NCBI RefSeq assembly: GCF_001746855.1
Contig: NZ_CP017298.1
Span: 372,759 to 410,770, forward strand
Source of the DNA: Pauljensenia hongkongensis
GTDB taxonomy: Bacteria; Actinomycetota; Actinomycetes; Actinomycetales; Actinomycetaceae
Length of the DNA: 38,012 nucleotides
Direction: 5' to 3'
Position numbers and translations under genes: made by a program. How positions within the stretch are numbered: the first letter of the stretch is position 1; each line of letters starts with the position of its first letter. This document shows positions 16,748 through 24,800 of this stretch, piece after piece. The notes under the pieces were generated by a model. It was not told the DNA's origin. It saw nothing but the letters and a program-made list of their open reading frames with translations, and ran no database searches.

Positions 16748-17994
16748 CGTAGTCCCTCCACAATCGTGTCCGCGGCGCGCACCGCGCTGGCGAGGGCGAT
16801 GCCCTCCCCGCTCTTCTCCCTCCACCGGGTGGCGCCGGCCAGGTTGCCGCCGACCGCGTGGAGGTTGCTGTAAACGGCGCTCCCGTCGGGGCCGACGGGG
16901 CGCATCTGGTCGTCGACCGCGATCCCGGCCAGGAACAGGGGCTGGTCCTCGCCCCAGAAGTCGGCGTGCAGGAGCTGGCCCTGCGCGCCCATGACCGGCA
17001 GGCCGAAGACGGTCTCGGACACCTGGCCGTGGGAGTCGACGGCGAGGGCACCGGATTCGAAGCCCCCGGCCGCCAGGACGAAGGCGCCCGCCTCGATGGT
17101 GGTGGGCCTGCCCGCGGTGGAGATGTCGACGGAGACGATCCTGCCCGCCCGGCGCTTGAAGCCGGTGACCGCGGAGCCCATGATGAGGCGCCCCTCGTAC
17201 TTGACGATCTCGCTGAGCGCGGTGTTCAGGCGCATGCCCGGCACCGACGGGGGCTGCACGGGGATCTCGAAGACCCCGTGCCCCAGGCGCTCGGCCAGGT
17301 CGGCGGCGGCGCCGGGGTCGGCCAGGCCCAGGACGGCCGGCAGTCCGACGGCCTCCCCGGCCGACAGGAGCGGTCCGATGGCGTCGGCGAGGCGCTGGCG
17401 GGCGTCCGCCTCGTCGAGGGCGCGCGCGTGGTTGGTGCCCGTGGAGTCCGCCTCCCCGGCCCGCACCTCGAAGTCGACGCTGATGGCGCGCGCCTGCAGG
17501 CGCTGGCCGTCGGGGCCCCTCTGGCGGGAGAGGTTCTCGGCCACCAGCGCCGGGTAGAAGTCCTTGAAGCGCTTCAGCCCGACGATCGCGTAGGAGGCGC
17601 CGGGGGCGGGCACGCCCGCCGCCATGGACGGCTGGTACAGGTTCGTGGGGCGCAGCGCCCCCACGCCCGTCGGTATGGCGACGTTGCGCGAGGCGTCCCC
17701 CACCAGCAAGGACGGGCCCGCGGTGTCGCGCAGCCAGTTGACGGCCTCCCCCACGAACCCGGGGGTGAAGTGGGAGTAGGGGTGGCTCTCGCGCGAGGCC
17801 ACGTGGGGGCCTATCGCCTCCAGGGGGCGCTCGACGCGCTCCGGGGAGTAGCCGAGGACGTCGATGGTCCCCGTGCCCAGTTGCAGGCCGCCCACTCCCT
17901 TGGCGACCAGGGTCACCGAGGCGCCCGAGCGGGCGAGGCGGATGGCGGCGGCGAGCCCTGCGATGCCCGCCCCTATGACGACTGCGTCCCTCAT
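16744..17994 (-). CDS. glpB: Anaerobic glycerol-3-phosphate dehydrogenase subunit B
   Basis: A 416-residue flavoprotein subunit. The N-terminal dinucleotide-binding motif is VVIGAGIAGLAAAIRLA, and the FVLAAGGFESGAL stretch is the second flavin-associated motif. It forms the catalytic core with GlpA, oxidising glycerol-3-phosphate to dihydroxyacetone phosphate at the membrane during anaerobic respiration. The start ATG overlaps the glpA TGA by 4 nt, and the gene's own TGA overlaps the glpC ATG. Length agrees with the family. Confidence 0.93.
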   Translation of the reverse strand: MRDAVVIGAGIAGLAAAIRLARSGASVTLVAKGVGGLQLGTGTIDVLGYSPERVERPLEAIGPHVASRESHPYSHFTPGFVGEAVNWLRDTAGPSLLVGDASRNVAIPTGVGALRPTNLYQPSMAAGVPAPGASYAIVGLKRFKDFYPALVAENLSRQRGPDGQRLQARAISVDFEVRAGEADSTGTNHARALDEADARQRLADAIGPLLSAGEAVGLPAVLGLADPGAAADLAERLGHGVFEIPVQPPSVPGMRLNTALSEIVKYEGRLIMGSAVTGFKRRAGRIVSVDISTAGRPTTIEAGAFVLAAGGFESGALAVDSHGQVSETVFGLPVMGAQGQLLHADFWGEDQPLFLAGIAVDDQMRPVGPDGSAVYSNLHAVGGNLAGATRWREKSGEGIALASAVRAADTIVEGLR

Positions 17995-19577
17995 CGCACG
18001 ACCTCCTCGACCGGGACGGGCAGGTGCTCGACGTCGAGCGTGCCCTCGTGGATCCAGTTGTCCAGCGCCGCCTGGCGCACCTGTTTGCCGTAGAGGATGG
18101 GCCACAGGCCGATCCACCGGTTCTTCAGGAAGAGGCGCAGCAGCCCGTTGGCGCGCTCGGCGTCGATGTCGCCGCGCTCGTGGGCGATTCCGGCTGCCCG
18201 CTGGGAGCAGAACCCGCCCTGGCAGGGCCCCATGCCCAGGCGCATCTGGCGGCGCACGTCGTCGAGCTGGCTCTTGGGCAGGGTGTCCATGACCCTCTCG
18301 AGCATGGCGCGCGTGGCCATCTCGCACTCGCAGATGATCTGCTCGTGGGAGGGCCCGTCGTTGCGGGACTCGACGTTGTCGAGGCGGTGGCCGATGGTGT
18401 AGAGCCTGCCGTCCTCGGCGGGGGGAACGGCCTCGCCCGCGGTCTTGCAGGGCCGCTGCTCGCCCATCTCGGAGCACATGATGTCGACGACGCGCTCGGC
18501 CATGAGCCGGTAGGTGGTGAGCTTGCCGCCCGCGATGGTGAGCATCCCGTAGACGCCGTCGCGGCTGTGGTGGTCGATGACGCTCATGCCGCGCGCCATG
18601 TGGCGGGTGTCGGTGGCGGCGACGCGCGAGTCCTTGATGAGGGGGCGCGCCCCCGCCCACGCGTGCAGGGCGCGGGAGCGGCGGAAACCGGGGACCAGGG
18701 CCTCACCGGAGTCGAGCATCTGCTGGACCTCGTCGGCGGTGATGGCAAGGCGGTCGGGATCCTCGGCCTTGATGTCCGTGGTGCCGATGATGCACACCGT
18801 GTGGTCGGGCACCAGGATGTCCCCGTCCTCGGGCCACACGCAGCGGTTGAGGACGGTGCCAGTGAGCCGGTGGTTCATTGCGATCATGATGCCCGCGCCG
18901 GGCACCACGTCCACGCCGTGGCAGTCCCCCATGGCGGCGATCTGGCCGGCCCACGGCCCGCCGCAGTTGACGACGAAACCGCATTCGACGCGCAGGTCCT
19001 CCCCGCCCCTCTCGTCGTGGACGACGACGGCGCTGACGCGGTCGCCCTCGCGGTCGATGGAGACGACCCTGTGGTAGGTGAGGATCTTCGCGCCGTACGC
19101 CTCGGCGGAGCGGATGGCGCCCCAGACCATCTGCCAGCCGTCGACCGTGCCGTCCTCGACCTCGAAGGCCCGTTTGATGCGCGGGTCCAGGCGGGGCTCG
19201 CGCGCCAGCGCCTCCGAGACGGTGATCTCGCGGGCGGGCACTCTGGCCGCCGAGGCGCGTGCGAGGAACTGGTCGGCGTAGTCCTCCTCGTCCTGGGCCG
19301 TGGTGACGAAGAGGCCGCCCGTGGCCTCGACGGCGTTGGCGTTGATCCGTTTGACGATGGCGTTCTCCTCGGCGCACTCGGTGGCCGACTCGGGGTCGGA
19401 GGCGATGTAGCGCCCGCCCGAGTGCAGCAGGCCGTGGAAGCGGCCGGAGGTGCCCTGGGCGATGTCCGCCCGGTCCACCAGGACCGCCGAGAACCCGCGC
19501 ATTGCGACATCGCGAACGACGCCCGCACCGGTGGAGCCGCCGCCGATGACGACGACGTCAGTGTGAATGGTCCTCAC
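17991..19577 (-). CDS. glpA: Anaerobic glycerol-3-phosphate dehydrogenase subunit A
   Basis: A 528-residue FAD-dependent catalytic subunit. GGGSTGAGVVRDVAMRG is the family's FAD-binding start, followed by GTSGRFHGLLHSGGRY and GGKLTTYR. The C-terminus carries a BFD-like [2Fe-2S] domain (CECEMATR, then GPCQGGFCSQR), which separates GlpA from aerobic GlpD. GTG 19577 is chosen because AGGGA lies 7 nt upstream and the flavin motif follows directly. It heads the glpABC operon. Palindromes over its promoter suggest repression, possibly by a G3P- or oxygen/respiration-responsive regulator. No regulator gene is adjacent. Confidence 0.96.
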   Translation of the reverse strand: MRTIHTDVVVIGGGSTGAGVVRDVAMRGFSAVLVDRADIAQGTSGRFHGLLHSGGRYIASDPESATECAEENAIVKRINANAVEATGGLFVTTAQDEEDYADQFLARASAARVPAREITVSEALAREPRLDPRIKRAFEVEDGTVDGWQMVWGAIRSAEAYGAKILTYHRVVSIDREGDRVSAVVVHDERGGEDLRVECGFVVNCGGPWAGQIAAMGDCHGVDVVPGAGIMIAMNHRLTGTVLNRCVWPEDGDILVPDHTVCIIGTTDIKAEDPDRLAITADEVQQMLDSGEALVPGFRRSRALHAWAGARPLIKDSRVAATDTRHMARGMSVIDHHSRDGVYGMLTIAGGKLTTYRLMAERVVDIMCSEMGEQRPCKTAGEAVPPAEDGRLYTIGHRLDNVESRNDGPSHEQIICECEMATRAMLERVMDTLPKSQLDDVRRQMRLGMGPCQGGFCSQRAAGIAHERGDIDAERANGLLRLFLKNRWIGLWPILYGKQVRQAALDNWIHEGTLDVEHLPVPVEEVVR

Positions 19578-19629
19578 CGTTCGTTCCCTTCAGGTGTGAA
19601 TACGAGGCACCGGCGCCTCGGTTTTGCCC

Positions 19630-19659
19630 ACAATATTGCACCTCCAGGACCGTTTTGAA
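19630..19659 (-). promoter_or_regulatory. glpA promoter
   Basis: On the minus strand TTCAAA (19659-19654) and TATTGT (19635-19630) are 18 bp apart. Transcription would start near 19623, giving a leader of about 45 nt that contains the AGGGA ribosome binding site. Confidence 0.5.
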
Positions 19660-19691
19660 CGAATCGTTCACCCACATTGCACAGATGTGCA
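19656..19691. promoter_or_regulatory. Two palindromic operator candidates upstream of glpA
   Basis: TGAACGA-A-TCGTTCA (19656-19670) is a perfect 7-1-7 palindrome overlapping the -35. TGCACA-GA-TGTGCA (19678-19691) is a perfect 6-2-6 palindrome just upstream. The -10 region holds CAATATTG (19631-19638). Two dyads of different sequence suggest two regulators, one repressing at the -35 and one acting upstream. Confidence 0.5.
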
Positions 19692-19845
19692 GGTATTCCG
19701 GGGCCCAGGCGCCCCCACTCCTTGGGACGGGGAGCACCCCGACGGCGCATTTACGACGAACAACCATGCCATAATTCGATTTCACGGCCCGCGAACACAC
19801 CCGCCCCGGCCTCCCCGCACCGGCGCGGCGCGGGTCACGAGCACC

Positions 19846-19857
19846 TAGAGTGGGGTC
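19846..19857 (+). promoter_or_regulatory. -10 element giving a leaderless M13 peptidase mRNA
   Basis: TAGAGT (19846-19851) is followed by 6 nt and ATG 19858. No clear -35 is seen. GGGGTC in the gap is too close to the ATG to serve as a ribosome binding site. Confidence 0.45.
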
Positions 19858-21915
19858 ATGGACCACGACATCCGCGACCGCTCCGGCGAGGCCGCCAACG
19901 CCGACCCCTCCGTGCGCCCCCAGGACGACTTCTACCGGCACGTCAACGGCGGCTGGCTCGCCCGCCACAAGATCCCGGCCGACAGGCCCATCGACGGCGC
20001 CTTCCACGCACTGCGCGACCAGTCCGAGGCGCACTGCCGCGCCATCGCCGAGGCGGCGGCCGCCGGGGCCCTCGACGACCCCGACGCCGGGAGGATCGCG
20101 ACCCTGTGGAACCAGTTCCTCGACGAGGGGGCCATCGAGGCCGCCGGCGCCTCGCCGATCGCCCCCGACCTGGAGGCCATCGCCCAGGCGCCCACGCGCG
20201 CGGACCTGGCCGCCCTGACGGGCCGCCTCATGCGCGAGGGCGCGGGGGGCCTCGTCAGCGCCTACGTGGGCACCAACCCCCACGACTCCTCCCAGTACAT
20301 GGTCTCCCTGGTCCAATCCGGCCTCGGACTGCCCGACGAGGCGTACTACCGGGAGGACGACTACGAGCCGGTCCGCCGCGCCTACGTCGCCCACACGGCG
20401 CGCATGCTCGAACTGGCGGGCGCCCCGGACCCCGAGGGCGCCGCCGGGCGGATCATGGCATTCGAAACGGCCCTGGCCGCCCACCACCGCGACTCCGTGT
20501 CCGACCGCGACCCCCGGCTCTCGGACAACCCCACCCCCTGGGAGGACCTGGTCGCCGCCAACCCCGGTTTCGACTGGCGGGGCTGGGCCGACGGGGCGCG
20601 CCTGCCCACCGCCTCCCTGGTCGTCAACGTCGACCAGCCCGAGTTCCTGCGCGGCGCCTGCGCCCTGTGGGCGGACACCGACCTGGGCACCCTCAAGGAG
20701 TGGGCCGCCGCCTCGGTGATCGACGCGCGCGCCCCCGTGCTCTCCTCCGCCTTCGTGGAGGAGAACTTCGACTTCCACGGCCGCACCCTGGCCGGGACCG
20801 AGCAACTGCGCCCCCGCTGGAAGCGTGCCCTCGGCCTCATCGAGTCGTGCCTGGGCGAGGCGATGGGCCGCGCGTGGGTCGCCCGCCACTTCCCGCCCGC
20901 CTCGAAGGAGCGCATGGACGACCTGGTCGCCCGCCTGCTGGACGCCTACGGGCGCTCCATCCGCGCCCTCGACTGGATGGGGGACGCCACCAAGGGCCGC
21001 GCCCTGGACAAGCTGGCCGCCTTCAACCCGAAGATCGGCTACCCGCCCAAGTGGAAGGACTACTCGGGCCTGGACATCGACCCCGGCGCCCCCCTGGTCG
21101 ACAACCTGCGGGCCGCCGCCTCCCACGAGACCGAGCGGGAATGGGCGCGGCTGGGCACCCCCGTGGACCGCGACCGCTGGTACATGACCCCGCAGACGGT
21201 CAACGCCTACTACAACCCGACGCAGAACGAGATCGTCTTCCCAGCGGCCATCCTCCAGCCCCCCTTCTTCGACCCCGGTGCCGACGACGCCGTCAACTTC
21301 GGCGCCATCGGCGCCGTCATCGGGCACGAGATCGGGCACGGCTTCGACGACCAGGGGTCCCGTTTCGACGAGAGGGGGAACCTGGAGAACTGGTGGACGG
21401 ACCAGGACAGGGAGCGCTTCGAAGAGCGCACACGCGCCCTCATCGACCAGTACAACGCGCTCACGCCCGCGGATCTGCTGCCCGGCGCCCACACCCCGGA
21501 CGAGGCGGGGGGCGCGGACGGGGCGGAGCGGCCCGACGGCGCCGGGGGCACCGGCGCGCCCCACGTCAACGGCGCCCTGACCATCGGGGAGAACATCGGC
21601 GACCTCGGCGGCCTCACGATCGCGTGGAAGGCGTGGGCGGCCGCCCTGGCAGAGCGGGGGCTGACGCCCGCCACCGCGCCCGCCGTCGACGGGCTCAGCG
21701 GGCCCGAGAGGTTCTTCCAGTCGTGGGCCCGCGTGTGGCGCACTGCGGCGCGCCCCCGCTTCGCCCGCCAGATGCTGGCGGTGGACCCGCACTCCCCCGC
21801 CGAGTTCCGCTGCAACCAGGTGCTGAAGAACTTCGACGAGTTCGCCGCCGCCTACGGCGTCGCCGAGGGCGACGGCATGTGGCTGGACCCCTCCGAGCGG
21901 GTCCGTATCTGGTGA
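19858..21915 (+). CDS. M13 family zinc metallopeptidase (neprilysin/PepO-like)
   Basis: A 685-residue peptidase of the neprilysin/PepO family that cleaves oligopeptides. The zinc site is HEIGH (H490, E491, H494), the third ligand is E578 in ENIGDLGG, and NAYYNP is the substrate-binding Asn-Ala-Tyr motif. No signal peptide or membrane anchor is visible (the N-terminus is acidic and polar), so it is probably cytoplasmic like bacterial PepO. A Gly/Ala/Asp-rich insert of about 30 residues lies between the zinc motif and ENIGD. The aminopeptidase gene follows after 122 nt, so the two may complete peptide breakdown together. Confidence 0.94.
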   Translation: MDHDIRDRSGEAANADPSVRPQDDFYRHVNGGWLARHKIPADRPIDGAFHALRDQSEAHCRAIAEAAAAGALDDPDAGRIATLWNQFLDEGAIEAAGASPIAPDLEAIAQAPTRADLAALTGRLMREGAGGLVSAYVGTNPHDSSQYMVSLVQSGLGLPDEAYYREDDYEPVRRAYVAHTARMLELAGAPDPEGAAGRIMAFETALAAHHRDSVSDRDPRLSDNPTPWEDLVAANPGFDWRGWADGARLPTASLVVNVDQPEFLRGACALWADTDLGTLKEWAAASVIDARAPVLSSAFVEENFDFHGRTLAGTEQLRPRWKRALGLIESCLGEAMGRAWVARHFPPASKERMDDLVARLLDAYGRSIRALDWMGDATKGRALDKLAAFNPKIGYPPKWKDYSGLDIDPGAPLVDNLRAAASHETEREWARLGTPVDRDRWYMTPQTVNAYYNPTQNEIVFPAAILQPPFFDPGADDAVNFGAIGAVIGHEIGHGFDDQGSRFDERGNLENWWTDQDRERFEERTRALIDQYNALTPADLLPGAHTPDEAGGADGAERPDGAGGTGAPHVNGALTIGENIGDLGGLTIAWKAWAAALAERGLTPATAPAVDGLSGPERFFQSWARVWRTAARPRFARQMLAVDPHSPAEFRCNQVLKNFDEFAAAYGVAEGDGMWLDPSERVRIW

Positions 21916-21935
21916 TATTGCTCAAATGACGGTCT

Positions 21936-21948
21936 CCCGCAACGCGGG
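21936..21948 (+). terminator. Small inverted repeat between the M13 and M1 peptidase genes
   Basis: CCCGC-AAC-GCGGG forms a 5-bp stem 20 nt after the M13 stop. It is too short to call a terminator firmly. Confidence 0.25.
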
Positions 21949-22037
21949 CATCCAGTCGCACAATCAGACGAACGCGTGTCAGTATTAGACAAGCGCACGC
22001 ACGAAACGCGTCATATTCGACCAACGGAAGGCGAACA

Positions 22038-24596
22038 ATGCCAGGCCTTAACCTGACCCGCGACGAGGCGCTCGCACGCGCCGGAGTCATCAGCGAGGTC
22101 ATCCGCTACGACATCGAGCTCGACCTCACCCGGGGCGACACCGACTTCGGCTCGCGCACCCGCGTCGAGTTCACCGCCGCCCCCGGCGGCGCGGCCTTCG
22201 CGGACCTGGTCTCCACCAATGTGCGTTCCATCAAGCTCAACGACCGCGACTTGGACCCGGGCGCCCACCACCAGGACTCGCGCATCAGCCTGGACGACCT
22301 GGCCGAGCACAACGTCCTCGAGGTCGACGCCGACTGCCAGTACATGCACACCGGCGAGGGCCTGCACCGCTTCGTCGACCCCGCCGACGGCAAGGCCTAC
22401 ACGTACTCCCAGTTCGAGGTCCCCGACGCCCGCCGCGTCTACACGACCTTCGAGCAGCCGGACCTGAAGTCCACCTTCACCCTGACCGTCAAGGCCCCCA
22501 AGGGCTGGAAGGTGTTCTCCAACGCCCCGACCCCCTCCCCCGAGGAGGACGGCGATTCCTGGACCTACCGCTTCGCGACCACGGAGAAGATGTCCACCTA
22601 CATCACCGCGGTCGTGGCCGGCCCCTACGAGGGCGTCACCGACACCCTCACCTCCTCCGACGGCCGCACCATCGACCTGGGCGTGTACTGCCGGGCGTCC
22701 GTCCTCGAGCACCTGGACGCCGACGCCATCATCGACATCACGCGCAAGGGCTTCGAGTTCTTCGAGGACGCGTACGGCATCGCCTACCCCTTCACCAAGT
22801 ACGACCAGGTCTTCGTGCCCGAGTACAACGCCGGGGCGATGGAGAACGCGGGTTGCGTGACTTTCCGCGACGCCTACGTGTTCCGCACGCGGCCCACCGA
22901 GGCCCAGCTGGAGTCCCGCGCCAACACGATCCTCCACGAGCTGGCCCACATGTGGTTCGGCGACCTGGTGACCATGAAGTGGTGGAACGACCTGTGGCTC
23001 AACGAGTCCTTCGCGGAGTTCATGAGCCACCTGGCCCTGGCCGAGAACACCCCGTACACGGAGGGCTGGACGGGCTTCATGGTCCGCAAGGACTGGGGCC
23101 TCAAGCAGGACCAGCTGCCCACCACCCACCCCATCACCGCCCAGATCCGCGACCTGGCCGACGTCGAGGTCAACTTCGACGGCATCACATACGCCAAGGG
23201 CGCCTCCGTGCTGCGCCAGCTCGTGTCCTACGTGGGACGCGACGCGTTCTTTGCCGGCCTGCACGAGTACCTCACCGCGCACTCCTACGCGAACGCCACC
23301 CTGGCCGACCTGCTCGGCGAGCTGGAGAAGGCCTCGGGCCGCGACCTGGCCGCCTGGTCGAAGGTGTGGCTGGAGGAGGCAGGCGTCACCCTGCTGCGCC
23401 CGTCCGTCGAGACGGACGAGGAGGGCAGGATCACGCGCCTTTCCATCGAGCAGGAGGCCTTCAGCGAGGGCGCCTCCCTGCGCCCCCACCGCCTCGCCGT
23501 CGCCGGGTACTCCCTGGACGGCGAATCCCTGCAACGGGTCTTCCACGAGGAGCTCGACGTGGACGGGGCCTCCACTGATGTGCCCTCCGCCGAGGGCGTG
23601 GCCCGCCCCGACTTCATCCTGGTCAACGACGGCGACCTGGCCTACGCGAAGATCCGCCTCGACGAGGACTCCCTGGCCTTCGCGGTCGCCAATATCACGC
23701 GCTTCACGGACTCCCTCACCCGCGGCGTCGTCATGGCCGCCGCGTGGGACATGACCCGCGACGGGCAGATGAAGGCGCGCGACTACCTGAACCTGGCGCT
23801 CACCGCTGTCCCCGCCGAGACGAACATGCAGTTGCTGACGCTGACGCTGCGCCACATCGACGAGGCCGTTCGTACTTTCGTCGCCCCCGACGCCCGCGCC
23901 GAGGCCGCCGAGACGGTGGGCAGGCGCCTGCTGCTGCTGGCCCGCACCGCCCGGTCCGGCTCCGACGCGCAGCGCATGCTGGTGGCGGCCGCCGCCCGCA
24001 ACGCGTCCAACGCCGAGCAGTTCGAGGCCATCAAGGCCCTCTACGACGGGTCCGCGACCCTGGAGGGCCTGGAGTTGGACGTCGACCTGCAGTGGTCGCT
24101 GCTGATCGCCCTGGTCAGGGGCGGCGTCGCCGGGGACGCGGAGATCGACGCCCGGGAGCAGGAGGACGACACGATGACGGGCCGCCAGAACGCCGCCGCT
24201 GCCCGGGCGGCGCGCGACGACGCGGCCGTCAAGGAGCAGGTGTGGGAGCAGGTCCTTGGGGACAAGTCGATCCCCAACGACACCCGTTGGGCGATGGTCT
24301 CCGGCTTCTGGGCCCAGGCGCGGACCACCCCGTCGCTGTACGAGCCCTACGTCGAACGATACTTCGCAGCCCTGGCGCAGGTGTGGGAGGAGAACACCTT
24401 CCACACCGCCGAGGATCTGACGACCCTGCTCTTCCCCTCCGATTTGGCCGGTTACGCGCCCGGCGTCGACGTGGTGCGCGCGGGCCACGAGTGGATCGAC
24501 GCCAACCCCGGCGCCCCGGCCGGAGCCGTGCGCATCATCCGCGAGCGGATCGACGTGTGCGAACGGCAGATGGCGAACCAGGTGGCCGACGCCTGA
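22038..24596 (+). CDS. pepN: M1 family aminopeptidase N
   Basis: An 852-residue zinc aminopeptidase releasing N-terminal residues from peptides. The exopeptidase motif GAMENAG (about residue 267) and HELAHMWFGDLVTMKWW (H300, E301, H304), followed by NES with the third zinc ligand near E323, are all present. Length and the ERAP1-like C-terminal helical half match actinobacterial PepN. ATG 22038 is preceded by GGAAGGCG at 7-nt spacing. No signal peptide is present, so the enzyme acts in the cytoplasm. It closes a plus-strand peptidase pair and is followed by a good terminator. Confidence 0.97.
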   Translation: MPGLNLTRDEALARAGVISEVIRYDIELDLTRGDTDFGSRTRVEFTAAPGGAAFADLVSTNVRSIKLNDRDLDPGAHHQDSRISLDDLAEHNVLEVDADCQYMHTGEGLHRFVDPADGKAYTYSQFEVPDARRVYTTFEQPDLKSTFTLTVKAPKGWKVFSNAPTPSPEEDGDSWTYRFATTEKMSTYITAVVAGPYEGVTDTLTSSDGRTIDLGVYCRASVLEHLDADAIIDITRKGFEFFEDAYGIAYPFTKYDQVFVPEYNAGAMENAGCVTFRDAYVFRTRPTEAQLESRANTILHELAHMWFGDLVTMKWWNDLWLNESFAEFMSHLALAENTPYTEGWTGFMVRKDWGLKQDQLPTTHPITAQIRDLADVEVNFDGITYAKGASVLRQLVSYVGRDAFFAGLHEYLTAHSYANATLADLLGELEKASGRDLAAWSKVWLEEAGVTLLRPSVETDEEGRITRLSIEQEAFSEGASLRPHRLAVAGYSLDGESLQRVFHEELDVDGASTDVPSAEGVARPDFILVNDGDLAYAKIRLDEDSLAFAVANITRFTDSLTRGVVMAAAWDMTRDGQMKARDYLNLALTAVPAETNMQLLTLTLRHIDEAVRTFVAPDARAEAAETVGRRLLLLARTARSGSDAQRMLVAAAARNASNAEQFEAIKALYDGSATLEGLELDVDLQWSLLIALVRGGVAGDAEIDAREQEDDTMTGRQNAAAARAARDDAAVKEQVWEQVLGDKSIPNDTRWAMVSGFWAQARTTPSLYEPYVERYFAALAQVWEENTFHTAEDLTTLLFPSDLAGYAPGVDVVRAGHEWIDANPGAPAGAVRIIRERIDVCERQMANQVADA

Positions 24597-24649
24597 GGCT
24601 GTCCGCCACACGGTTCCCGGGTGGCAGGCGCAGTACGCTCCTCAACGCC

Positions 24650-24690
24650 GACGGGGACCGCAGCCATGTGCTACGGTCCCCGTCTCTTTA
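24650..24690 (+). terminator. Intrinsic terminator of pepN
   Basis: A perfect 11-bp stem (GACGGGGACCG 24650-24660 with 24674-24684), a 13-nt loop, then TCTTTAT. It is the most canonical rho-independent terminator in the left half of the window. Confidence 0.8.
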
Positions 24691-24744
24691 TCCCGCCCTG
24701 TTCGTCGCGCTTTATGCGCGGCGGCGGCGCGCGTCCAGCGAAAC

Positions 24745-24782
24745 GGTCCGGGCTCCACGGTTCACGCCGTGGGGCCCGGACC
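24745..24782 (-). terminator. Terminator of the HtaA-like protein gene
   Basis: GGTCCGGGC (24745-24753) pairs with GCCCGGACC (24774-24782). An inner CCACGG/CCGTGG stem extends it after one mismatch. It starts 19 nt past the minus-strand stop and is followed by GTTTCG. Confidence 0.65.
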
Positions 24783-24800
24783 GGGGAACCTCATTCGTGC

